Source: Aphanomyces cochlioides (taxonomy: Eukaryota; Oomycota; Saprolegniomycetes; Saprolegniales; Verrucalvaceae). From it: a stretch of 64,000 bases of DNA. Positions 22,057 through 31,881 of the stretch are shown piece by piece (the first letter of the stretch is position 1; the number at the start of each line of letters is the position of its first letter). Made by a program: the position numbers and the translations under genes. The stretch covers positions 1-64,000 of the forward strand of contig JAHQRK010000022.1 of assembly GCA_019828595.1 (NCBI GenBank), given 5' to 3'. The notes below the pieces were generated by a model that was not told where the DNA came from, did not search any database, and saw nothing but the letters and a program-made list of their open reading frames with translations.

Positions 22057-25000
22057 TTAATTTGGGGTTGAAGGTTGGAGCGCGAGCAAAGTCGGGTACT
22101 TGGCTACCAGTGGGCGATAGACAGGTTGTCTATGCAAAGTATTGATTGCTGAAATTGCTTCCACTCGTTGAGGGCTGTCAACTTCTTGGAGGCGAAGCCA
22201 TCTGCGGATCGATGCATGCCATCGGATGAAGCTGACTTCTTGCCAAATTTCTGGCGGAGGCGGCTCCTTCGATTCGAACTTGGCGGCGTTGTGCGTTGTC
22301 CAAATATAGTGAAGGTTGGAAGCACACAGAAGAGCCCAGAGCACAAACAGTATGTCTTGAAGCTGGCTACCGCGTTCGTTGACTTGAAAGCGGTCGATGT
22401 TGGTGATGGCAGTCCAATCGAAATTGACACCGAAGCATCGCCAAGCGGTCGCGTGAAAACGCCAAAGGGGATACACGCGAGAGCAGGTGTGGAAGGCGTG
22501 GTGTTGGTTCTCCGGTGCGTCGCAATTGGTATAGACACAGCAAATTACGTCTGGCTGCTGAGGTTGCAAGTAGAACAAGCGCGAGTTGACAGGCAGCATG
22601 TTGAACAACAGTCGAAACCAAACGTCGCCATGGAGGGGAGGCGGCCAACGGCATGTTTTGCGGATGAGTCGCACGTAGGTCGCAATATCTTGTTGCTCGA
22701 CGCGGGACGATGTCGCCACTGGGTGCGGTTTTCCATCCGAAGGGGCGTGATGCGCCAAACGTGATACGAGTCGCTTGGGCCAACGCTCGAAGGATAGCAA
22801 TTGATCTTTGAAAAGTGCCTTGAAAGGGTGACTTGTTGTATCGATATCGGTCAAAGCAGTTCCAGTTCGAACGCCAGACGTGCGGAGGACTTGGTCGAAT
22901 ATCTTGGTGAGGTGGCTATAAACTTGACCAGCACGTTCGGGTGCTGCAAATCCCATCGCGCCGTTCGCTTGTAACGTCACTTGTGCCGCACGGTTGTTGG
23001 ATGACAGTCGATCAATAAACGCAGCTCTTGTAGGCCATGTCCCTTGCCGTGTCAAGAAGTCTTTGAGACAGTGGAAACCGTTTTGAGACGCATGTCTACA
23101 CCATCGACGACACAGAGCAGTCTTCACGACATTTGATGTAGCACCCGCAGGACCAACTTGCAGAGCGGGGTAGGATGTCAGCCACACGGGGAGGTTCAAA
23201 AGTTCTTCGAGGCTTGGTGGCGAAGCGGTTCGCTTGGCCATAGGTGTGGCGGCCCATTGATGCCAAATGTCGTGCCAAAGAGGATGCAGCTCCCACAAAA
23301 ACAACCACTTGGAGCTGTGGTTGGGGAAGTACGTGAGAAAGTCGAACGGGTGGGTGTCGCGATACAGCTTGTTCATGACACGGGAAAATTGTCTCTTGAC
23401 AAGCAACTTCCATGGGGCAAATGTGTTGGGTGAATTGGGCTGCATCAAGAGTTGGAGCCGCAGCAGTCGCTGAGTCCGAAGCTTCGAAGCCACATGCGGA
23501 ATACCGAGGCCGAGTTTTTGATCGAACTGCCACTTGCGGCAAATAGTTGAGCGATGATGGTCGGTGATTTGCGTCTTCCGACCAAGGATGTACTTGTTGA
23601 CCATTCTTTGCCAAACGGCAACCATCGTTGGAGGCACATACACTGCAGCCGTGACATGCCATAACAACGACAACAACATGGTCGATACGATGAGTTTGCG
23701 GCCTTGGATGGTTCGCGCACGACTTCCCCACGTTTGAAACGCAGCCAGAAACTTGTCGTTCAGTTGCTGGACTTGAAAATCGCGCGGCAGTCGGTGGCCA
23801 AAGAGAATACCAAGGTATTTCACTGGCTTCTCGCTCGGCAAGACGTTCAAGAGGCCACCATCGTCGATGTCTTCGATATCGAGATTGTTGTTGAGCGCCA
23901 AAGTCATGCACTTGGCAACGTTGAGACGAGCTCCAGACACAGAGCAAAAGTCTTCGACAATTGCCATTTGCTCGACCGCCGCTTGGAGGGATGACGAGAG
24001 TAGAGTCGTGTCGTCGGCAAAGTAGATGCTCGTCAGTGAGTCTCCATTTGGAAGGGGAATACCAAAATCAGGAGATCCGCGTAGCATTTCGCCGAGTGGC
24101 TCGAGGTAAAGTACGAAGAGCATGCACGATAGGGGGCAACCTTGCTTGACTCCGCGGGTAGGCCGTATGGTAGGGCCAAGACCGTCGTTGAAAATGATCT
24201 GGACCAGAGGCGTATTGTAAAGCAACTGAACCCAAGACACAAATGTGGGACCGATGTTCATCTCCTTGAGTACGTCGAAGAGAAAGCCTTGGTCAACCAT
24301 ATCGTATGCCTTGGAAAAGTCGAGAAACGTCGCGTAGTAGTCGTGGTCTTCATTGGTACAGAAAGTCTGCAATGCTTGTACCAGCATCACGTGGTCGTGC
24401 AAGCGACGGCCAGGGACAAAACCAGCTTGGCTTGGGTGAGCGAGGTATGGGGCAACTTGTGCAAGACGGTAGGCCAGCGCCCGCGATAGAATCTTGACTT
24501 CAACCGACATGAGAGTAATCGGCCGATAGTTGCCAGGGTCGCCTCTGTCTCCAGCCTTGAACAAGAGCGCCACTGCACTTCGGCGTTGTTGGAGCAGGAG
24601 GTGACCGTGATGGGTGAGTTGGTAGTTGAACACCTTGAGCAGGATTTGGGCGAATACGTCCGGGGAGACTTGAAAGAAAGCTGCAGGCCAGCCGTCTGAA
24701 CCAGGAGACTTGTTCGGGTTCATAGACTTGAGCGCGCCGCACAGGTCTTCCGCCGTGAGAGGACTTTCCAGAGCGTCGCGCTGTTCTTGAGTGAGACGTC
24801 GAGTAATGGCTCGAATGATAGCTCGGCGACGGGCCCGATTCAACGGTGGTTGGTCTCTTGGAGTGACCATGATGTTTTTCCAATGAGACGTAAAACCAGC
24901 CTTGACTTCAGACGGGTCAGTCGACGTTGCACCGTTGATTGTCACGGACGAGAGCGGCACTTTGATCCCCTTGGGTCGACGAAAAAAGTGACTGGTACCT

Positions 25001-26211
25001 CGCTCGTTGACGTTGGCGTGAAAGTCGAATTGCTGATCCAGGTTGAACTGTCGGTACTCGCTGCGGGCAGTGTCAAGGGCTTGACGGGCGGTATTAACAA
25101 TGGATGTCTCAACGAGTCCCATGTCGAATGCTCGGCGGGAAGTAAGCCACTTCATCTTGAGGCTGTTGAGTGTGTACTTCATCGAGTCAATGTACTGGCG
25201 ATGACTGACTTGGAGACGCTTCTTCATTCTCTTCAACCAGCCGTACCACTTTGCGCCAAAGTTTTGAGTGTCGTCTGCGCGCATCTCGTCCAAAAGTTGA
25301 TTGGCTTCGGCCTTGATCGCTGCGACTACTTGAGGGTTCTTTAAGAGCTCACGGGGGAGGCGCCAGTAACTTCGGTCGGGAGCTCGCTGCTCGCAGGAGA
25401 GGACCACTTTGTGTTCCATGTGGTCGCCTGCAAAGCTGCTTGGGGAATAGCTTGAACGTGCGTACGTTTGAGCGACGATATCTTGGTCCACAAACAGGTA
25501 GTCGAGGCGGTTGCTTCGACCAGGGCCGCTGTAAACGCGCTCGTTGGGGTGGTGCATCCTCCACGCATCGATAACACCAAGTGCTGAAAGCCAGGCAATG
25601 CATTCCGCCTTACCAGCGTTGTGGTCTTGGCGAGGTCGAGTCGCGTCCAGATGCTCCTCCAGGGGTAAGTTGAAATCGCCTCCGACAAAGTGAATGCTGT
25701 CGTCTTCAAAGTCGCGAGGCAGATCGTCGAAAAACGGTGCTCGAGAGTGAGCGATAACCGGGGCATAGACGTTGTGAAAGTACACAGGAACGCCGTCCCA
25801 CTGAGTTCGAACAACCATGTATCTTCCAGGTCGGTCATGGGTGGTCAAGTGTTGCAGGTCGAGGAATCCAGGCATGGATCCATGGAAATACGATGCCACA
25901 CCGCAGCGCCGATTGTTGAGTGAGTCGACGCGATCAGTGCGGAGATCGTTGGTGAAGAGCTTGTATTTGCCAACGCCTACTTCGTTGTTGAGGTGGAGTT
26001 GGAAGGTTTCGAGATGTTTGATGTTATTGATTTTGGTTTCTTGAAAGAAAACGGCTTGGGTCGGAATTTGGAGTCGCCGCGCCACAAGATGTCCGTTGTC
26101 TTTCAGCCCATTGAGGTTGGCAGTGGTCAGTTCGAGTATGGGGAACTTGGTGAAGAGACCGGCCGCGACCACCTTAGCCACGGAACGCGACAGACGTTGC
26201 GTTCGCAACAT
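22057..26211 (-). CDS. Family A ORF2: endonuclease-reverse transcriptase (1384 aa)
   Basis: The product is identical to that of 14718-18872, with the same AP endonuclease, reverse transcriptase (FADD at 731-734) and CCHC finger (1225-1243), all intact. Its ATG again overlaps the end of ORF1 by 38 nt. Confidence 0.95.
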   Translation of the reverse strand: MLRTQRLSRSVAKVVAAGLFTKFPILELTTANLNGLKDNGHLVARRLQIPTQAVFFQETKINNIKHLETFQLHLNNEVGVGKYKLFTNDLRTDRVDSLNNRRCGVASYFHGSMPGFLDLQHLTTHDRPGRYMVVRTQWDGVPVYFHNVYAPVIAHSRAPFFDDLPRDFEDDSIHFVGGDFNLPLEEHLDATRPRQDHNAGKAECIAWLSALGVIDAWRMHHPNERVYSGPGRSNRLDYLFVDQDIVAQTYARSSYSPSSFAGDHMEHKVVLSCEQRAPDRSYWRLPRELLKNPQVVAAIKAEANQLLDEMRADDTQNFGAKWYGWLKRMKKRLQVSHRQYIDSMKYTLNSLKMKWLTSRRAFDMGLVETSIVNTARQALDTARSEYRQFNLDQQFDFHANVNERGTSHFFRRPKGIKVPLSSVTINGATSTDPSEVKAGFTSHWKNIMVTPRDQPPLNRARRRAIIRAITRRLTQEQRDALESPLTAEDLCGALKSMNPNKSPGSDGWPAAFFQVSPDVFAQILLKVFNYQLTHHGHLLLQQRRSAVALLFKAGDRGDPGNYRPITLMSVEVKILSRALAYRLAQVAPYLAHPSQAGFVPGRRLHDHVMLVQALQTFCTNEDHDYYATFLDFSKAYDMVDQGFLFDVLKEMNIGPTFVSWVQLLYNTPLVQIIFNDGLGPTIRPTRGVKQGCPLSCMLFVLYLEPLGEMLRGSPDFGIPLPNGDSLTSIYFADDTTLLSSSLQAAVEQMAIVEDFCSVSGARLNVAKCMTLALNNNLDIEDIDDGGLLNVLPSEKPVKYLGILFGHRLPRDFQVQQLNDKFLAAFQTWGSRARTIQGRKLIVSTMLLSLLWHVTAAVYVPPTMVAVWQRMVNKYILGRKTQITDHHRSTICRKWQFDQKLGLGIPHVASKLRTQRLLRLQLLMQPNSPNTFAPWKLLVKRQFSRVMNKLYRDTHPFDFLTYFPNHSSKWLFLWELHPLWHDIWHQWAATPMAKRTASPPSLEELLNLPVWLTSYPALQVGPAGATSNVVKTALCRRWCRHASQNGFHCLKDFLTRQGTWPTRAAFIDRLSSNNRAAQVTLQANGAMGFAAPERAGQVYSHLTKIFDQVLRTSGVRTGTALTDIDTTSHPFKALFKDQLLSFERWPKRLVSRLAHHAPSDGKPHPVATSSRVEQQDIATYVRLIRKTCRWPPPLHGDVWFRLLFNMLPVNSRLFYLQPQQPDVICCVYTNCDAPENQHHAFHTCSRVYPLWRFHATAWRCFGVNFDWTAITNIDRFQVNERGSQLQDILFVLWALLCASNLHYIWTTHNAAKFESKEPPPPEIWQEVSFIRWHASIRRWLRLQEVDSPQRVEAISAINTLHRQPVYRPLVAKYPTLLALQPSTPN

Positions 26212-29173
26212 CTCCCAGCATGAGTGTCTGAGTGTCGGGTTGGAACATCACTTGGTTGTCGAAGGTGGGGTCCAGGGAGCCAGCCTCATGGAATTCCAGG
26301 ATCGTGGTCAAGACGTATCGCGACTTCTCGTCTTCGCCGGCATACAACGTTTCCATGATATTCCAAATCAAGAGGCCGAAGCTCGTGTCAAGCAATATGG
26401 CAGATAGCGATACGCCCGACAAACAGCGGGAGCCCAAATGAGAAGCCAGTGCAGTGACCGGGTACTTGGTAGAGGCCACGATCGCAGCATCACTGTTGTA
26501 GTACGTTGGAGCATGAATGGACAAGAGAACTTCTGCCACAGCCAACACTTCTTCCAGGTCGCCGCGGTGGAGGGAAATCTCGTCGCCGTCAATGGTAGTA
26601 TCGATGAAGTCGATGTTCTTGAATAGCTCGATGTTGCTGAAGATGGCTTGAACGTGCTCGCGGGTCATACGCACACCCCACGTCAATGAGTACAGCTGGG
26701 AGAACGGTTTGTCTCCACCCCAAGTCGCTCGAAGCCACCGATGGAGGAGGCGTTGTCTCACAAAGTACTCAAAGCATGCACGGTCTTCATCAAAAAGTCG
26801 GTGCAGTTGCAAGCCAAATTCAATCGGGGAACGCTCGAGATGGCTACACAGCATGTCGACGCGGCCGTCGTTGATGAGTTGGGCAAGGTTGAACGAGCTG
26901 TTGGTCACTGCATCTTCGACTTGGGTTGAGAGATGCAATGGAACTTTGGCTGTCTTGGTGTCGAGGTCTTGTAGTTCGGCGAGAATTTCGTCAAGAGACA
27001 TTTCTATGCGCTTGGGAACGCCATCTTGGATCTTGGTGCCGCCGACAAATTGACCGGACGTAGGGAGGTGGGGAGGGTCATCCGAGACGTCCAGCTTGGG
27101 TACAATCGTTGAGATCTTGTAATCGCCAAACTGAGCAACGTGTTCCTCGGGGTTGACACACACACGTTCGTCGAGGGCTTCAAACATGTTGGGCGAAATC
27201 CAAGAGCGGCCATGCTCGGGGGAATCCACTTGCTGTTGCGTCTTCTTGCGCTTGCCTCTCGACGCCTTGACGCCAGTCCACTGCGGAGGGTTGGCTTGCG
27301 CAGTTTTCCGACGTTTTGGCGCCTTGGGAGTCGAAGAAGGCGGGTTGGTTGGGCTGGGAGCTGGCTTGTTCAATCCATATTGGCGGGACGTTGCATCAAG
27401 GTCCAAACGAACCAAGTTCTTGTCACGAAAATACCACCCTTGACCGTACACGCGGAGACAACGGCCCTTGAAAAGAATTTCTTCGACGAGACGGCCGTCG
27501 CGCTGTATGGTCGTTGGTACGGAGGTTCCTTCAAAGTAAAGGCGGTACCGAGAGCTCGCCATACCGCTTGAAGAGGAAACGTTGGGGTAGGAGCCCCACA
27601 GGAAGCGTGGCTCCAACTTGGTCATGACGTCGAAGATCAGGCGCTCTTCGTCTTGATCTTGAAGGCCTTGAGGGATGTCCATGAAAAATCCGCCGAGGAC
27701 GTGCGGAACGTTCATCGTGAAGTGTTGGGACGAGCCATCTCGAGCGACTTGAATCTTAAACGCGATGCCTCGCAGCTTCGTCATCGCTTCGTGAGAGGCA
27801 ACACCCCACTTGAGCATGCGGTTCGGGATGTCCTTCTCGCATCTCACAATGTCAGCAATCGCAGTGTCGAGGCCGAGGGCTTGGTTGTCGAAAAGGATCG
27901 ATGCCATGGCAGCTGAAACATCGATGGTCTTCGTGTGTGCACCCGTGGGCATCTGCAACCAGCCGACGATGCCGCGCGCCGAGTGCTTCTGGATCGGGAG
28001 GGTGTCTTCAAACGTGAGGGTTCCAGCAGCACGCTTGCGAAGGAGGGGTTCGAGTTCCTCCATCGTGGGCTGGTAAGGAGCAACGTCCTTGGTCTTGATG
28101 GCCTTGGCAGACTGAGACCGCTGTTGCGCTTGGAAGGCCCATACGTCGTTGGGGGCCTGGCGGTTGTTGGGTTGGCCACGGCCAGGTGTCTGGGCTCCGC
28201 CAGATTGAGAAATGTTTTCCAAATGCGATCCGGGTGAAGCCTGAGACGATGGCTGGCGGACTGAGTGAGAGTCCGAGTCGTGCGTCAGACCAACACTCAA
28301 GCGTGCGTCAGAGGCTTGGTCTTGTCCGGACCCTGTCCCATGGTGGACAGAGTCACACGTTTGACCTTCACTCGCGTTGGACTTCGAGAAGCTTCCATGG
28401 GTGACTTGGTCTTGAGTATTCCCATGACCAACACTGGCCACAGGGTTGTTCGCGATTGTTCCAGATCTTGCCCGATGATTCTTCGAGAAGAGACCATCAC
28501 TCATGGAGCGACTAGTCTCGATGGGATCTTGACCTGTCGCCAGAGTGGACTTGTCGCTCGGGGGATTCTTCGAGAAGGGACCTTCACTCAGGGATGGACT
28601 GTTCTCGAATCTTCCTTGACATGTCGTCATGTTGACGTCGGTGCTTGAGCGAGTCTTCGAGAAGCCACTATCACTCGTCGAGAGAACATTCTCGAAAGGA
28701 ACAGAACCCAACGGAGTCTTGCCAGGCAAGCCACCATCACTCACGATGGACGTGGTTGATGGAGATTCTTCGGGCAAGGTCGTTGACGTCATGAGCACAT
28801 CTTCCGAGGTTGGAACGCCGTCTTGCCAGGCTTCGTCGCAAGTGTCAGAGGTCGTTGGATCATTCGCGGGATCGCAAGCCTTCGTCGAGCGAGTCACAGG
28901 CAAGGGTTCAAAACGGCGCGGTTTCGAAGGGGTTGCACGTTGACGTGGAAACGGAACGCGCGTTGGAGTAGGGAGCGGATTCGTAGACGCGTCATGATGC
29001 GAAGCGTTGGAAGCATCGTCGACGTCCTCTTCCAACGACGACGCCATGTCGGTATCGCTTGGGGATGGGTCAGCAACGACGATGACGTCCATATCGCTGG
29101 GGCTGGACGCCGAGGGAGAGAACGCGGAGGAGCAAGATGGGGCACGAGGGTTGGTCGAGCGGGTAGCAACCAT
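26174..29173 (-). CDS. Family A ORF1 protein (999 aa)
   Basis: The product is identical to that of 18835-21834, including the four FSK-centred repeats and the basic linker. The start was chosen at the ATG 53 bp from the element 5' end. The stop is the TAA at 26174-26176, inside ORF2. Confidence 0.85.
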   Translation of the reverse strand: MVATRSTNPRAPSCSSAFSPSASSPSDMDVIVVADPSPSDTDMASSLEEDVDDASNASHHDASTNPLPTPTRVPFPRQRATPSKPRRFEPLPVTRSTKACDPANDPTTSDTCDEAWQDGVPTSEDVLMTSTTLPEESPSTTSIVSDGGLPGKTPLGSVPFENVLSTSDSGFSKTRSSTDVNMTTCQGRFENSPSLSEGPFSKNPPSDKSTLATGQDPIETSRSMSDGLFSKNHRARSGTIANNPVASVGHGNTQDQVTHGSFSKSNASEGQTCDSVHHGTGSGQDQASDARLSVGLTHDSDSHSVRQPSSQASPGSHLENISQSGGAQTPGRGQPNNRQAPNDVWAFQAQQRSQSAKAIKTKDVAPYQPTMEELEPLLRKRAAGTLTFEDTLPIQKHSARGIVGWLQMPTGAHTKTIDVSAAMASILFDNQALGLDTAIADIVRCEKDIPNRMLKWGVASHEAMTKLRGIAFKIQVARDGSSQHFTMNVPHVLGGFFMDIPQGLQDQDEERLIFDVMTKLEPRFLWGSYPNVSSSSGMASSRYRLYFEGTSVPTTIQRDGRLVEEILFKGRCLRVYGQGWYFRDKNLVRLDLDATSRQYGLNKPAPSPTNPPSSTPKAPKRRKTAQANPPQWTGVKASRGKRKKTQQQVDSPEHGRSWISPNMFEALDERVCVNPEEHVAQFGDYKISTIVPKLDVSDDPPHLPTSGQFVGGTKIQDGVPKRIEMSLDEILAELQDLDTKTAKVPLHLSTQVEDAVTNSSFNLAQLINDGRVDMLCSHLERSPIEFGLQLHRLFDEDRACFEYFVRQRLLHRWLRATWGGDKPFSQLYSLTWGVRMTREHVQAIFSNIELFKNIDFIDTTIDGDEISLHRGDLEEVLAVAEVLLSIHAPTYYNSDAAIVASTKYPVTALASHLGSRCLSGVSLSAILLDTSFGLLIWNIMETLYAGEDEKSRYVLTTILEFHEAGSLDPTFDNQVMFQPDTQTLMLGDVANATSVAFRG

Positions 29174-29225
29174 ATTGTCAGATAGCGTAGAGTGGTACTG
29201 CGGGGTAGCTGGCAAATTGGAAACT

Positions 29226-29273
<48 letters not shown>

Positions 29274-29298
29274 ACTGGTTCGATCCCGGTTCGTGGCA
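29226..29298 (+). tRNA. tRNA-Phe (GAA), regenerated beside stacked insertions
   Basis: This is a complete copy after three successive insertions at the same gene. The 5' flank is now the LINE 5' end (ttggaaact). T4 is at 29302-29305. Confidence 0.96.
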
Positions 29299-30349
29299 TT
29301 GTTTTCACCACCACGCCTGCTTTTTCATTCACAACATCGCACCCTTCTTTTACACCACGGAGCGCACTTACACGCGCACACACTAACACATTGGACTTGT
29401 CCATTTCATTCACAACTCACACACCAACATAACCATGGACTGCACCTTTTACACTGCCATTCAAATTGCAAAGACAAAACACAGCATCCACGCACAGAAT
29501 GCGATGCCATACATTCCTCCAAAGTCTCACGCCCAAGCTTGTCTCGCTCCTCTCTCAACGATCGAATGAAGCACAACTCATTCTCATGTCTTACTCTCGA
29601 CAGCACACACAACCAAAATGGCGTCTAAGCAAGACGTTGATGTTTTCAGCGACAATACACATTACAAGGCGATGGCTTCCTTCAGGACAGCACACACTTA
29701 ACAATCATACGCGGAGGAGTTCCATCATGTAGAGGCCATGCATCATATGCTGGACGTCGTATCGTGTTCTCTTCAAAGAGCTATGAATAGAAAGAACGAC
29801 CCATCCAATGCATGTGAAAGTTGCACGTAATGTGGAGCAAGCATACGTTGTCCACACTGATTCAAGTTCGACGAGGAGAATACTCTATGCTCCAAAAAGT
29901 GCTCTTTTGACGACTTCTCGAGGCGAGGGACAATGACCCTCGATTTCTGTCAATATTCCGATCTCATTCGAATCCCTCCTGTGGATAGTTCTTTCAACCA
30001 CACATCGTTTGCTTTCTGAGCTACAAGACTCTAGATATTACTGTAGGATGAGTTTTTATGTCATTGCTTTAAAGTATATGTCATAGCATGGGAATCGCCA
30101 GAAGAAAGGACCATGACGTGGTTAGCGAAGCATGGGCAGACGAGTGTATTCCCTGTGATGTGGAAATGAAACGGGATACTTTGTAGTATGGGATGTCAGT
30201 TAGTTGACAATGGTGTGTTTGAGTGTGCGTGTTGTTGCATAAGCTGAAGGAGGTAGTGTTCAGGGTGTATGGGAGGTGTTGTCAGGTGTGTGTATGTGTG
30301 TGGAAGAGGACGTGCGAGTGTGTGTGCATGGTCCTATGGAAGCATATAC

Positions 30350-30363
30350 GCCGCGATAGCTCA
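30350..30363 (+). pseudogene. tRNA-Phe 5' stub (nt 1-14), left flank of the second stacked locus
   Basis: The native spacer precedes the 14-mer, which is interrupted at nt 14/15 by the 3' end of the full family B element. Confidence 0.95.
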
Positions 30364-30381
30364 ATGTCAATGGGGAGTCTA

Positions 30382-30405
30382 TTTGTAGTTAATGTAAACT
30401 ACAAA
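30382..30405 (-). other. Family B 3'-terminal hairpin
   Basis: Perfect 9-nt arms tttgtagtt and aactacaaa surround a 6-nt loop, 18 nt from the element 3' end. The same structure is at 13707-13730, 38539-38562, 41292-41315 and 56598-56621. It occupies the same place as the family A hairpin with different sequence. Confidence 0.7.
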
Positions 30406-31657
30406 CTAATATTGCCCGAAGGCTCATCCCATTTCCAACTGCTAGGCTGAATTGGAAATCAATTTGGCTTTTCGTTTTCTTGATTCGCTGCGACGTTGGG
30501 ACTTCGATTTCTTCGGTGTTTGTAAGCTTAACACGGCGAATATGTCGGATAAAACTGACTCTTGGCATCTGACCCAGGGGGTATACATTTTCATTGTCTT
30601 GGATCATACATAGACTTCGGTCTATGCAGCGCTTGTATCGCTTGGCGAGGACCCAGCAATGGGATGTTGAATCAGTGACAGAAACAACCAAGAATTCTCC
30701 GTCAGGCTCATCCAATATCGCTCTACAGATATCACGAATTGGATCACCCACCGATTGCTTGAGCAGTTGACGGGAGAATATGGCGTCGTTGTAGTGGAAT
30801 CCATGTGTGTATGCCAGCTTGAGAAAATCATGCATCTTGGAAGGGGGAATGCCCGCGTCTTGAGGAACTCCATGGGCCTCTTTGAAACCCGAAATGACTT
30901 CTTCGCTGAGCTCAAAATTGGAGACATTCAAATTGGTAGCAACGATTCGGATTGCAGCCGCAAGACAAGATTTGTCACTGTTGTTGCCAATTTCTAGCCA
31001 CAGAGGATCCATCGCTCGAAATTCAGCAAGCGTTGGGGCGAGACCAGTGTTCGTGAGGAAGTGGGCTCCAGCTTGTCGCCATCGTTGGTACATCGCCACG
31101 GCTTCTTGACACCCGCTGAGGTCTTTTTCGTCGAACCAGTCTTTGTCGAGTCCATCCGGGCGTTGAAACTTCCAGTTGACTTGGTATTGAATAGTTGAAA
31201 TTCGATTTCGCATTGATGCCACTTCGCGGTGGTCATCGATAAACAACACTTCATCGATGTCATCATCGTCGGTTGGAATTCGCAGAGTGCGTGGGCGGTT
31301 GGTTGGGGCATCAGCCGTTGTCGCATTCGTTTGTGGCCTGGCTGGAACAGAAACATCGTCCAATAGATCCATGAGGGATGGTAGCGGAGATCCATTGTCA
31401 TTGCCCAAGGGGTCAAATTCGCGGGTGCTCGAGTTCAAAATGGACATATCAGGAGTAAATTGGTGTTCTTCAGTTGTAACTGGACTTGAAGGACGAGTGT
31501 CGGATGATTGCGTCATAGGTACAGAAATCTCAACTCCATCCACTCCCTCAAGAGTAATCCCTGGAGACATCGAGCTCCCCACACCTCGTGTAGTTATGGG
31601 TCTCGACGTCTGCGCGGGGAGTACGCTATCGGCAGTGAAAATCGTTGAAGCTTCCAT
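30389..31657 (-). CDS. Family B ORF3: chromodomain-like plus papain-like peptidase, C-terminus frameshifted
   Basis: The frame is open well upstream (to a TTG at 31819) but has no ATG before 31657. Relative to the copy at 56658-57872, an extra T at about 30528 (agctta against agcta) shifts the last ~30 codons. This replaces the basic tail with unrelated residues and moves the stop from 30442 to 30389. The chromodomain-like region and the putative Cys/His/Asp residues are upstream of the shift and intact. The extra base may be a recent mutation or a sequencing error. Confidence 0.7.
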   Translation of the reverse strand: MEASTIFTADSVLPAQTSRPITTRGVGSSMSPGITLEGVDGVEISVPMTQSSDTRPSSPVTTEEHQFTPDMSILNSSTREFDPLGNDNGSPLPSLMDLLDDVSVPARPQTNATTADAPTNRPRTLRIPTDDDDIDEVLFIDDHREVASMRNRISTIQYQVNWKFQRPDGLDKDWFDEKDLSGCQEAVAMYQRWRQAGAHFLTNTGLAPTLAEFRAMDPLWLEIGNNSDKSCLAAAIRIVATNLNVSNFELSEEVISGFKEAHGVPQDAGIPPSKMHDFLKLAYTHGFHYNDAIFSRQLLKQSVGDPIRDICRAILDEPDGEFLVVSVTDSTSHCWVLAKRYKRCIDRSLCMIQDNENVYPLGQMPRVSFIRHIRRVKLTNTEEIEVPTSQRIKKTKSQIDFQFSLAVGNGMSLRAILVCSLH

Positions 31658-31817
31658 TGTTGTTGTCTTGGGTAAAATCAAAAGTGAGTCTTGGAGAATT
31701 GTTTTGAGATTCTCACTGAACTTATTCTCAGTTGCGACACTTGAGTCAGGCACGATTTGATTGGGCAGTGAAATGTTTTGCGCGGATCGTGAGTGATGGT
31801 CGCCAGGATTCCCAATC

Positions 31818-31833
31818 AAAAAAAAAAAAAAAA
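31818..31833 (+). repeat. A16 homopolymer between ORF2 and ORF3
   Basis: The family B copies at 38521 and 56580 have only A5 at this position. Here it is expanded to sixteen A. Confidence 0.9.
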
Positions 31834-31881
31834 TTCAGCTGGGATACCAAGTCAAGAATACAGCTGGGGCTTGTAATCAAA

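Larger units (their letters stand above)
21901..29225 (-). mobile_element. Family A LINE, full-length copy 2 (7325 bp)
   Basis: This copy has the same length as copy 1 (14562-21886) and is apparently identical to it, including every ORF product. It is arranged head-to-tail with copy 1 and separated by one 14-mer. Its 5' end abuts the intact tRNA at 29226. It is either a very recent second insertion into the regenerated tRNA target or a tandem duplication. An assembly duplication cannot be excluded. A 3' hairpin is at 21917-21945. Confidence 0.95.
29226..30363 (+). repeat. tRNA-Phe repeat unit, array segment III
   Basis: One 1124-bp consensus unit lies between tRNA starts 29226 and 30350, followed by the next stub. 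I see nothing else in the ~1050 bp of spacer. Confidence 0.93.
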
